A stretch of 59,932 nucleotides of DNA from contig NZ_JABEQL010000024.1 of NCBI RefSeq assembly GCF_014174215.1, positions 1 to 59,932 of the forward strand. Reading direction: 5' to 3'. The notes under the pieces are model-generated. The model was not told the DNA's origin and did not search any database. It saw only the letters and a program-made list of their open reading frames with translations. Both the position numbers and the translations under genes were made by a program. Shown piece after piece: positions 17,137 to 25,791 of this stretch. This stretch comes from Gluconacetobacter tumulicola (lineage in GTDB: Bacteria; Pseudomonadota; Alphaproteobacteria; Acetobacterales; Acetobacteraceae). The stretch's first letter is position 1. The number at the start of each line of letters is the position of its first letter.

Positions 17137-17165
17137 TGATGCGGAAAACATCGTTTTCTTACAAT
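17137..17165 (+). promoter_or_regulatory. Activator-dependent promoter candidate for the export operon
   Basis: TACAAT at 17160-17165 is a good -10 element, while the position expected for -35 (about 17137-17142, TGATGC) does not match consensus. If transcription starts near 17172, the two inverted repeats are centred near -54 and -73, typical for an activator touching RNA polymerase. There is no convincing -24/-12 sigma54 motif in the gap. Confidence 0.4.
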
Positions 17166-17220
17166 GGGATAAAAATCCGTTCGGGTACCATACACTGTTT
17201 GCGAACGAGGGAAACAGAGC

Positions 17221-18543
17221 ATGGACCGACCGATTTCATCCCCCGACGCCGTGCCGTCGCCAACACGTCCGATGCCGGGTGGCGGGATGGATCGGGCGGT
17301 GCGCCGTCCGCGCCATCATGTGCTGATGCGGCGTGCGATGCGCTGGGGTGCTGCGGCGGCCGTGGTGGTGGCTGGTGTGGTCGTGTGGCGGATGGTCCCG
17401 GCATCGGGCACGCTCTCGGTCCGCAATGACCAGTTGACGATCGAGACAGTCCGCTCGGCGCCGTTTCTGGATTATCTGCCGGTCCGGGCCAGCGTGGCGC
17501 CGCTGCATGTGACCTATGTCGGCGCGGTGCAGGGCGGCGAGGTATCGGAGGTCGTGGCGCGGGACGGTGCCCTGGTGGCCAAGGGCGATATTCTCGCGCG
17601 GCTGACCAATCCGCAGCTTCAACTGGATGTCACGTCGCGCGAGGCGCAGATTGCCAGCCAGTTGGGTGCGGTCAGCGCGCAGCGTCTGGCGTTGCAGCAG
17701 ACGCGGACCGGCGAGGAAAGCCAGCTTGGCGAGGCGCGCTACAATCTGCTGAAGGCGCGGCGGGAGCTGGAGATTCACGAACAGCTCCACGGGCAGGGGT
17801 TCGAGTCCGACGCCAATCTGCAAAGCTATCGCGACGAGGCGGACTATGACGCGAACCGCGTGGCCCGGCTGGATGCGGCGCGGGCGCAGGACCTGGCGGT
17901 GGCGGCGCGGCAGAGCGACGAAATCGACCGTGAGGCGCAGCGGCTGCGCAGCAATCTGGAAGTGGTGGAGGACAGTCTGAACGCGCTGGTGCTGCGCGCG
18001 CCGGTGGCGGGGCGGCTGACGAATTTCGACCTTCAGCCGGGGCAGTCGCTGAAGGCGGGCGACCGGATCGGGCAGATCGACAGCGAGGGCCAGTATCGCC
18101 TGGATGCCGATATCGACGAATTCTATCTCGGCCGGGTCTCGGTCGGGCAGCGGGCGGATGCCGAAATGGGGGATGCGAAGGTCGCGATGACGGTGGCGCG
18201 CGTGCATCCGCAGGTGACCAACGGGCAGTTCCGCGCCGAACTGACCTTTGACGGGGCGATGCCCGCCGGCCTGCGCCGGGGCGAGAGCGTGGATGTACGG
18301 ATCACGCTGGGCGAGACGCATCTGGCGCTGGTGCTGCCCAACGGCGCGTGGCTGGAAGCCGGCGGCGGATCGGCGGCCTTTGTCATGACGCCGGACGGGC
18401 ATGGAGCCGACCGGGCGGCGATTACGTCCGGGCGGCGCAATCCGGAACAGGTGGAAATCACGGGCGGGCTGCACGCGGGGGATCGCGTGGTCGTCTCATC
18501 CTATAATTCCTACAAGAATTTCAATCATCTCTCGATTCACTGA
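17221..18543 (+). CDS. HlyD/MacA-type periplasmic adaptor of an ABC exporter
   Basis: This 440-residue protein has one membrane anchor (about residues 40-60, MRWGAAAAVVVAGVVVWRMV), a split lipoyl domain (GGEVSEVVARDGALVAKGDI and later APVAGRLTNFDLQPGQSLKA) flanking a long predicted coiled-coil hairpin (about 135-255), then a beta-barrel part. Such adaptors bridge an inner-membrane exporter to a TolC-type channel. It is the first gene of the operon and is followed by the ATPase after 34 nt. The ATG at 17221 has a purine-rich GAGGGAAAC stretch upstream. Confidence 0.88.
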   Translation: MDRPISSPDAVPSPTRPMPGGGMDRAVRRPRHHVLMRRAMRWGAAAAVVVAGVVVWRMVPASGTLSVRNDQLTIETVRSAPFLDYLPVRASVAPLHVTYVGAVQGGEVSEVVARDGALVAKGDILARLTNPQLQLDVTSREAQIASQLGAVSAQRLALQQTRTGEESQLGEARYNLLKARRELEIHEQLHGQGFESDANLQSYRDEADYDANRVARLDAARAQDLAVAARQSDEIDREAQRLRSNLEVVEDSLNALVLRAPVAGRLTNFDLQPGQSLKAGDRIGQIDSEGQYRLDADIDEFYLGRVSVGQRADAEMGDAKVAMTVARVHPQVTNGQFRAELTFDGAMPAGLRRGESVDVRITLGETHLALVLPNGAWLEAGGGSAAFVMTPDGHGADRAAITSGRRNPEQVEITGGLHAGDRVVVSSYNSYKNFNHLSIH

Positions 18544-18577
18544 ACCACGGCCACTGAACGGACGGAATGCAACGAAC

Positions 18578-19261
<684 letters not shown>

Positions 19262-19294
19262 GAGTTCTCGGGCAGGCTTCAGGGAATTTCGGTG

Positions 19295-21766
19295 ATGCTG
19301 ACGACCATCCTGCGTGGTGCCCTGCGGCAGGCGCGGCGGCATCCGGTCTATGTCGGGCTCGATCTTCTGGGTCTGGCGTTGGGGATCGGCGTGTTTCTGA
19401 GCCTGGCGTTGCTGGTGCGGTATGAATACAGCTTCAATGTCGGCCTGCCGGGTGCCGAGCGGCTGGTGCGGGTGGATGAGCACTGGACCCTGCCGGGCGT
19501 TGCGCCGGTCGAGGATGGGGAGGCTACCTATCGTGCCATACCGTTCCTGCGCCAGGATTTTCCGGAAATCGAGGAGACGGCGCCGCTGATGCCGTCGACG
19601 TTTCGTACCGAGCGGGACGGGATGTTTACGAAATTCGACGGCTATGAAAGCGACTCGTCATTCTTCCGCGTGTTTCGGACCGGCCTGTCGCGCGGGGTGA
19701 CGGAGGAGGCCCTGTCGCGGCCGGATGGGCTGGTACTGTCTGAGAAGGCCGCGATGAAGGCGTTCGGCACGCTCGACGTTCTGGGACGGCGCATTGAACT
19801 CAACCGGTCGGGGGTACGGTCGGTCCATGTCGTTACCGGAATTATGACGCCGGTGCGCGGGCCGAATGTGCTGGAGGGGGTCGAGATGATCGCCCCCGTT
19901 CCGGCCGAGGAAATGCGGACGCGGTCATGCTTCCTGCAATGGGGTTCGTCCTGCGGAGCGCTCTTCCTGCGCCTGAGGAAGGCGGAGGATATTGGTGCCA
20001 TTCGTGCGCGGTTGCGGGATTTCGTTATCCGCCATGCGTCGGGCGCTGACAATGACCATGTCACCATCGGCCGGCATCCAGAAAAAATCTATGAATTGCT
20101 GCTGGTGCCGTTGCTCCAAACGCATTTCCATGATGCGGGCGTCGAGGACACAGATGACGGTGTGGACCGCAATGTGGTCAATGCGATCGGGCTGATCGGG
20201 TTCCTTGCCCTGGTGCTGGCCTGCGCCAATACGATCAACCTGGCCACGGCGCGCGCCGGGCTGCGGGCGCGGGAGGTGGCGGTGCGCAAGACGCTTGGCG
20301 CTACGCGGCGTCTGCTGTTCGCCCAGTTCATGGGTGAGGCGTTGTTCGTCACCTCCGTTGCCGGGATCGTCGGCCTAGTGTTGTGCGAGATCCTCACACC
20401 CGAGATCGCGAGCCTGACGGGCGAGGCCGTGACCGTTTCATACGGGTTTGTACTGACTGCCCTGCCGGTCGTGATCGTGCTGTCAGGTCTTGCCAGCGGG
20501 TTTTATCCGGCAACGGTGCTTTCCGGTTATCGCCCGGCGGCCGTGCTGGCGGCGGCGCGCATGCCCTCGGGTGGGCGAGGGGCGGCGCGGCTGCGTAATA
20601 TCCTGGTCGCGGGGCAGTTTGCCATCGCGGTGGCCATCGTGATCTGCACGCTGGTGATTGACCGGCAGACCGCATTCATGCGCGATGCGGATAGGGGGTA
20701 TGTCAAATCCGGCCTGCTGATCGGTCAGCCGCTGCGCGGCGACGATCCCGCGCTGGAACGCAGGATGCTGGATGCGCTGCGGTCGGTGCCCGGCGTGGTG
20801 GCGGTAGGGTTCGGGGAACTGGAGCCGGCGCCGAATGCCACGTCCCGCTCGGACTATAAATATGCGGGGCCGAACGGGCCGGTCGAAATCCAGATGATGT
20901 TCGACCGGGTCGGGCCAGGCTATTTCGAGACCTATCGCCCACGCCTGCTGGCGGGCCGCTGGTTCGACCCCGCCCGTGGCCAGGATGAGGGACCGGATGC
21001 CGGTAATCTGCGGAACCTCAGCGGCGATTTCAATATCGTGGTTAATGCCAAGGCGACGGTAGCTCTGGGTTTCGCCACGCCCGGACAGGCGATCGGCCAG
21101 ATGCTGACGGATGGTGGGATGAGGGCGCGGATTGTCGGCGTGATAGAAGACATGCGCTTCCTCTCGCCACGCGACCAGGTCTTGCCGGAGATCATCTTCT
21201 TCGACACGCTGGCCCGGGTACCGTTCGTCGACCCCATTCCGGCCGTCCGCTTCCAGGGCGTGACGCGCGCGGTGATGGCTCAGCGGCTGGACCGGGCCTG
21301 GGCTTTGGTCCGGCCGGAGCTTGCCAGCTCTTTCCAGCCGGCTGACGAGCGGATGGCGGATTATTTCACGGGCGATGAACGGCGGGGCCATATCTTTACC
21401 GTCGGTGCGGTGGTGGCGCTGCTGATCGCCTGCATGGGGCTGTACAGCCTGGCGGCCTTTTCGGCGATTCGGCGGGTACATGAGATCGGCATTCGCAAGA
21501 CGCTGGGGGCTTCCGGCGGGCAGATCGCCATTCTGCTGCTGCGCGATTTCCTGCGGCCGGTGGCGCTGGCCTGCGTGCTGGCCTGCCCGGTGGCGTGGGT
21601 CGTGATGCGGTCCTGGCTTTCGGGTTTCGACCAGCGCGTGCCACTCAGCCCCCTGCATTTCCTGATTGCCGTCGCGGGGGCGTTCCTGATCGCGACGCTG
21701 ACGGTGCTGGGACAGACATTCCGTGTCGCGCGCGCCGAACCCGCGCGGGCGCTGCGGGCGCAGTAA
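19295..21766 (+). CDS. FtsX/MacB-type ABC permease, copy 1
   Basis: This permease of about 823 residues has the duplicated plan of large FtsX-like permeases: an N-terminal membrane helix, a periplasmic domain, three helices, then a second helix-periplasmic domain-three-helix unit. It contains RAREVAVRKTLGATRRLLF in the first half and HEIGIRKTLGASGGQIAILL in the second, the two cytoplasmic coupling motifs. Sequence identity with the next permease is high throughout (both contain GYRPAAVLAAARMPSGGRGA), so the two are a tandem duplication. AGGGAA lies eight bases before the ATG, and a GTG one codon earlier is equally possible. Confidence 0.9.
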   Translation: MLTTILRGALRQARRHPVYVGLDLLGLALGIGVFLSLALLVRYEYSFNVGLPGAERLVRVDEHWTLPGVAPVEDGEATYRAIPFLRQDFPEIEETAPLMPSTFRTERDGMFTKFDGYESDSSFFRVFRTGLSRGVTEEALSRPDGLVLSEKAAMKAFGTLDVLGRRIELNRSGVRSVHVVTGIMTPVRGPNVLEGVEMIAPVPAEEMRTRSCFLQWGSSCGALFLRLRKAEDIGAIRARLRDFVIRHASGADNDHVTIGRHPEKIYELLLVPLLQTHFHDAGVEDTDDGVDRNVVNAIGLIGFLALVLACANTINLATARAGLRAREVAVRKTLGATRRLLFAQFMGEALFVTSVAGIVGLVLCEILTPEIASLTGEAVTVSYGFVLTALPVVIVLSGLASGFYPATVLSGYRPAAVLAAARMPSGGRGAARLRNILVAGQFAIAVAIVICTLVIDRQTAFMRDADRGYVKSGLLIGQPLRGDDPALERRMLDALRSVPGVVAVGFGELEPAPNATSRSDYKYAGPNGPVEIQMMFDRVGPGYFETYRPRLLAGRWFDPARGQDEGPDAGNLRNLSGDFNIVVNAKATVALGFATPGQAIGQMLTDGGMRARIVGVIEDMRFLSPRDQVLPEIIFFDTLARVPFVDPIPAVRFQGVTRAVMAQRLDRAWALVRPELASSFQPADERMADYFTGDERRGHIFTVGAVVALLIACMGLYSLAAFSAIRRVHEIGIRKTLGASGGQIAILLLRDFLRPVALACVLACPVAWVVMRSWLSGFDQRVPLSPLHFLIAVAGAFLIATLTVLGQTFRVARAEPARALRAQ

Positions 21767-21860
21767 CGGACATGACGGCATCTGTTTTCATCTTGGCTCT
21801 GCTTCCCGCCGTGGCGGGGAGGGTGGCCTGTCGCCCTGGCGCGATCTGAGGAGTATTCCT

Positions 21861-24326
21861 GTGTTTGCCACCATCCTGAAAAGCGTTCTGCGCCAGATGC
21901 GGCGGCATCCGCTCTATGTCGGGCTCAATATCTTCGGGCTTGCGCTGGGGATCGGCGTGTTTCTGACGCTGGCCCTGCTGGTTCGCTACGAATACAGCTT
22001 CAACGCCGCATTGCCGAATGTGGACAGGCTGGTCCGGGTGGACACTCGCTGGGCGATGCCAGGCACCCCGCCGTTCGAATTCGCGGGTAGCACGTTTCGC
22101 GTCCTGCCATTCCTGCGCGAGGATTTTCCCGAGATCGAAGCGGGCATCCGGTTGGAAAACACAGACCTGCGCACGGAGCGGGACGGGACTTTTTCCTCGT
22201 TCGTCTCCGGCCTGACCGATCCTGCCTTCTTCAGTGTTTTCGGACTGAAACTGCTGCATGGGACGCCGGACCAGGCGCTGGCGCGGCCGGATGGGCTGGT
22301 GCTCTCGGCTGGTGCCGCGATCCGGCTGTTCGGGACGACGGACGTGATGGGGCGGATGGTGCCGCTCAACCGCGATGGGGTGACGGTGACGCATACCGTT
22401 ACCGGCGTGCTGGCGCACCGGACGACGCCGGACTTTCTCTCCGGTATCGAGATGCTGGCGCCGTTTTCCTCGGGGGACATGACGACCCGGCTTTGCTTCC
22501 TGAGTTGGGGGAGCGATTGCGGCAGTATTTATCTCAAGTTTCGCAGGCCGGGGGATGCCGATGCGGTGAACGCGCGGCTGCGCGATTTCGTCATCCGCCA
22601 TGCAGCGGGAGCGGATAGCGATTCCAGCGCGCTGGGGCTGCATCCCGAGAAGATCTTCGGGCTGTTGCTGGCGAAGCTGGGGGAGGCGCGGTTCAATGAT
22701 TTCCACGTCCTATATGCGGAGGACGGGGTGGACCGCACCGTTATCAACAGTATCGGGCTGATGGGTTTGCTGGCTCTGGCGCTCGCCTGTGCCAATGCGG
22801 TCAATCTGGCTACCGCACGGGCCGGTCTGCGCGCGCGCGAGGTGGCGATCCGCAAGACGCTTGGCGCTTCGCGGCGGGTGCTGTTCATCCAGTTCACGGG
22901 GGAAGCGATGCTGGCGGCCGCCATTGCCGGCGTGCTTGGCCTGGCCCTGTGCGAGATTCTGGTGCCCGAGGTCGCGAGCCTGACGGGGGAAGAGCTTGTG
23001 GTGCGCTACGGACTGGTCGCCGTGGTTCTGCCGCTGATCGTGCTGGTCTGCGGATTTGCCAGCGGGATCTATCCTTCCATGGTCCTGTCCGGCTATCGCC
23101 CGGCCGCCGTGCTGGCTGCCGCACGGATGCCGTCCGGCGGACGGGGGGCGGCGCGGCTGCGCGATGCGCTGGTGATGGGGCAGTTCGGCATCGCGATCAC
23201 GATCGTGATCTGCATGCTGGTGATCAACCGTCAGACGGACTTCATGCGCACGGCCGATCCCGGTTATGTACGCTCGGGGTTGCTGATCGGGTCCCCGATG
23301 CCGGGCAGCGATCTGGCTGCCCAGCGCAGGATGCTGGATGCGCTGCGTGCCGTGCCGGGAGTGGTCACAGCCGGTTTCGGCGAACTGGCGCCGCGCCCAA
23401 ACACAAAGAACTTTGGGACATACAGTTATGACGGGCTGGCCGGGCCGATACGCGTCTCTCTGCTACAGGATGTTGTGAGCACCGGCTATTTCGAGGTCTA
23501 TCGGCCGCGCCTGCTCGCCGGGCGCGGGTTCGATGCTACCCGCGGGCAGGACGACATGCCGTCGCGCGACGAAATGCAGACCCGTACGGCCAACGCCATT
23601 CTCAATGCCAGGGCAGTGTCGCGATTCGGCTTTGCCTCGCCGGACCAGGCGATCGGCAAGATCATCAGGAGCGACAGGAGGATGGCGCGGATCGTCGGCG
23701 TGATCGACGATGAGCGCTTCGAATCGCCGCGCCAGGCTGTCTATCCTGAGATCGCCTTCTTCGACACGCTTGCGAAGCAGCCATTCAGCGAACCCATTCC
23801 CGCCGTCCGGTTCCAGGGGGGCGCGGAATCCGACATGGCGCGGCGGCTGAATCGCGCGTGGGCGGGTATTCTTCCTGACATTGCCAGCGATTTTTCGGCC
23901 GCCGATGCGCGGATGGCGGCCTATTACAGCGGCGACGAGCGGCGCGGGCGGATCTTTACGCTGGGGGCCGTTGCGGCGCTGCTGATTGCCTGCATGGGGC
24001 TGTATGGGCTGGCGGCCTTCGCCGCCGCGCGGCGGGTGCATGAGATCGGTATCCGCAAGACGCTGGGGGCTTCCGGGCGGCAGATCGTGGCGCTGCTACT
24101 GGGGGATTTCCTGCGGCCCGTGGCGGTGGCGTGCCTGCTGGCCTGCCCGGTCGCATGGGTGGTCATGCGGCACTGGCTGGCGGGGTTCGACGAGCGCATC
24201 GCGCTGACGCCGGCGCATTTCCTGATTGCGGTGGCCGGCGCCTTTGCCATCGCCATTCTCACCGTCCTTGGACAGACCTTTCATCTTGCGCGCGCCGAGC
24301 CGGCGCGGGCCTTGCGGGCGGAGTGA
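21861..24326 (+). CDS. FtsX/MacB-type ABC permease, copy 2 (tandem duplicate)
   Basis: This 821-residue permease is a close paralogue of the preceding gene with the same two-unit layout and both coupling motifs (REVAIRKTLGASRRVLF and HEIGIRKTLGASGRQIVALL). I chose the GTG at 21861 because it gives an N-terminus (MFATILKSVLRQMRRHPLYV) collinear with copy 1 and has CTGAGGAG just upstream. The frame is open further 5' without similarity. Most divergence from copy 1 is in the periplasmic domains, suggesting a changed substrate or partner specificity, or formation of different permease assemblies around the single ATPase. Confidence 0.9.
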   Translation: MFATILKSVLRQMRRHPLYVGLNIFGLALGIGVFLTLALLVRYEYSFNAALPNVDRLVRVDTRWAMPGTPPFEFAGSTFRVLPFLREDFPEIEAGIRLENTDLRTERDGTFSSFVSGLTDPAFFSVFGLKLLHGTPDQALARPDGLVLSAGAAIRLFGTTDVMGRMVPLNRDGVTVTHTVTGVLAHRTTPDFLSGIEMLAPFSSGDMTTRLCFLSWGSDCGSIYLKFRRPGDADAVNARLRDFVIRHAAGADSDSSALGLHPEKIFGLLLAKLGEARFNDFHVLYAEDGVDRTVINSIGLMGLLALALACANAVNLATARAGLRAREVAIRKTLGASRRVLFIQFTGEAMLAAAIAGVLGLALCEILVPEVASLTGEELVVRYGLVAVVLPLIVLVCGFASGIYPSMVLSGYRPAAVLAAARMPSGGRGAARLRDALVMGQFGIAITIVICMLVINRQTDFMRTADPGYVRSGLLIGSPMPGSDLAAQRRMLDALRAVPGVVTAGFGELAPRPNTKNFGTYSYDGLAGPIRVSLLQDVVSTGYFEVYRPRLLAGRGFDATRGQDDMPSRDEMQTRTANAILNARAVSRFGFASPDQAIGKIIRSDRRMARIVGVIDDERFESPRQAVYPEIAFFDTLAKQPFSEPIPAVRFQGGAESDMARRLNRAWAGILPDIASDFSAADARMAAYYSGDERRGRIFTLGAVAALLIACMGLYGLAAFAAARRVHEIGIRKTLGASGRQIVALLLGDFLRPVAVACLLACPVAWVVMRHWLAGFDERIALTPAHFLIAVAGAFAIAILTVLGQTFHLARAEPARALRAE

Positions 24327-24331
24327 TCGCC

Positions 24332-25789
24332 ATGCGTATTCTTTCAGAGCCTGACCGAAAATATGCGCGGGCGGCGATCCGACGTGCGTTTTCGGCCAGG
24401 CTTTCAGCGGCGTTCGGGCTTTCCTTTGCCGCTCTATCACCTGCTGCCGCGCAGACGCTTCAGGAATCGCTGGCGATGGCTTATCGCGGCAATCCGACAT
24501 TGCTGGGCGAGCAGGCGAACCAGCGCGCCGTGACCGAGAATTCGGCGCAGGCGCGCAGCGGGTGGCGGCCGACCGTGTCGGTCAACATGGATGCGAACTA
24601 TCAGCAGGGGCCCTATACCAGCGCCTTCGCGCTGGGCACCTTCACGTCGAATTATGCGGAAGGCTATGTCGCGGCCAAGCAGACGCTTTATTCCTTCGGG
24701 CATGTCGCCAATCAGGTGCGGGCGGCGGATGCGCGGTCGCGGGCCGAGGGTGAAAACCTGCGCCTGACGGAATCGCAGGTCTTCACCGCCGCGGTCAGTG
24801 CCTACATGGATGTATTGCGCGACCGGTACGTGCTGGATGTGCGCGTGGCCGATCTGGAGATGCTGGTGCGGCAGGTGCGGCTGATCACCTCGCGCTACAA
24901 TCTGGGCGGCGCGCCGGGCGAGCAGGTGACGCGCACCGATGTGGAACAGGCCGAGACGCGGCGCCGTTCGGCCGAGGTGGCCTTGACGCAGGCGCGGGCG
25001 ACGCTGGCGGCGTCGGAGGCGAATTTCCGGGCCGTCATCGGTATCATGCCGGCGCAACTGACCATGCCGGACGGGTTGCCGGGCCTGCCGCCCTCGATCG
25101 AGCAGGCTGTGCGGCAGGCGATCGCGGCCAATCCGCAACTGGCGCAGACGCGCGAGATGAAATCGGCCACCGAGGCCGATATCGATACCGCGCGGTCGCA
25201 ATGGGGGCCGCAGATTCAGGTGCAGGGGCTGCTGGGCACTGTGGGGCCGGCGGCGCCGTTTCGGGGGCATGAATATTCGGAACAGGTCAGCGGTACCGTG
25301 TCGCTGGTGCAGCCGCTTTATAACGGGGACCTGTATAATTCGCAGATCCGGCAGGCGCGCGACAAGGACGAGCAGGCGCGGCAGAATCTGGAACAGGCCC
25401 GGCGGGCGGCGTTGCAGGATGTGGTGACCAACTGGCGGGCGGTCGAGAACGGCTTGCAGGCGATCCAGGCCGGTACCGCCGAGGTGCGGTCGGGCGAAAC
25501 GACGCTGAAGGGTTATCAGGTCGAATATGGCTATGGGCTGCGCAGCACGACCGACGTGCTGTACGCCGACCAGAATCTGCGGGCAGCCCAGGTGGATCTG
25601 GCGACCAGCCGCCATGACACGATTGTGGCCGAAGCGAAGCTGCTGGCTTCGATCGGACGGCTTCAGGCCCGCGACCTGTTGCCCGGTATCCAGCATTACA
25701 ACAGCGGGGCCGCGTTGCAGCGTGCGCGGACGCGCGGGTGGGAGCCGCTTCAGACGCCGATTGCCGCCCTTGACCGGGCGGGCTGGTAG
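24332..25789 (+). CDS. TolC-family outer-membrane channel
   Basis: This 485-residue protein has a signal region ending near AAAQTLQESLAMAYRGNPTLL, the usual TolC start, and two repeats of long amphipathic helices with short strand segments. GPYTSAFALGTFTSNYAEGY and its counterpart in the second half (HEYSEQVSGTVSLVQPLYNG) are the membrane-strand regions. With the adaptor and ATPase it completes a tripartite exporter across both membranes. I used the ATG at 24332. A GTG nine bases earlier overlaps the permease stop. It lies between permease copies 2 and 3, so the third permease was probably added later or transcribed as an extension. Confidence 0.9.
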   Translation: MRILSEPDRKYARAAIRRAFSARLSAAFGLSFAALSPAAAQTLQESLAMAYRGNPTLLGEQANQRAVTENSAQARSGWRPTVSVNMDANYQQGPYTSAFALGTFTSNYAEGYVAAKQTLYSFGHVANQVRAADARSRAEGENLRLTESQVFTAAVSAYMDVLRDRYVLDVRVADLEMLVRQVRLITSRYNLGGAPGEQVTRTDVEQAETRRRSAEVALTQARATLAASEANFRAVIGIMPAQLTMPDGLPGLPPSIEQAVRQAIAANPQLAQTREMKSATEADIDTARSQWGPQIQVQGLLGTVGPAAPFRGHEYSEQVSGTVSLVQPLYNGDLYNSQIRQARDKDEQARQNLEQARRAALQDVVTNWRAVENGLQAIQAGTAEVRSGETTLKGYQVEYGYGLRSTTDVLYADQNLRAAQVDLATSRHDTIVAEAKLLASIGRLQARDLLPGIQHYNSGAALQRARTRGWEPLQTPIAALDRAGW

Positions 25790-25791
25790 AC

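Noticed and set aside
17028-17220. Sigma54 (-24/-12) promoter for the export operon
   Set aside because: No GG-N10-GC pair with fitting flanks was found, and the regulator lacks GAFTGA.
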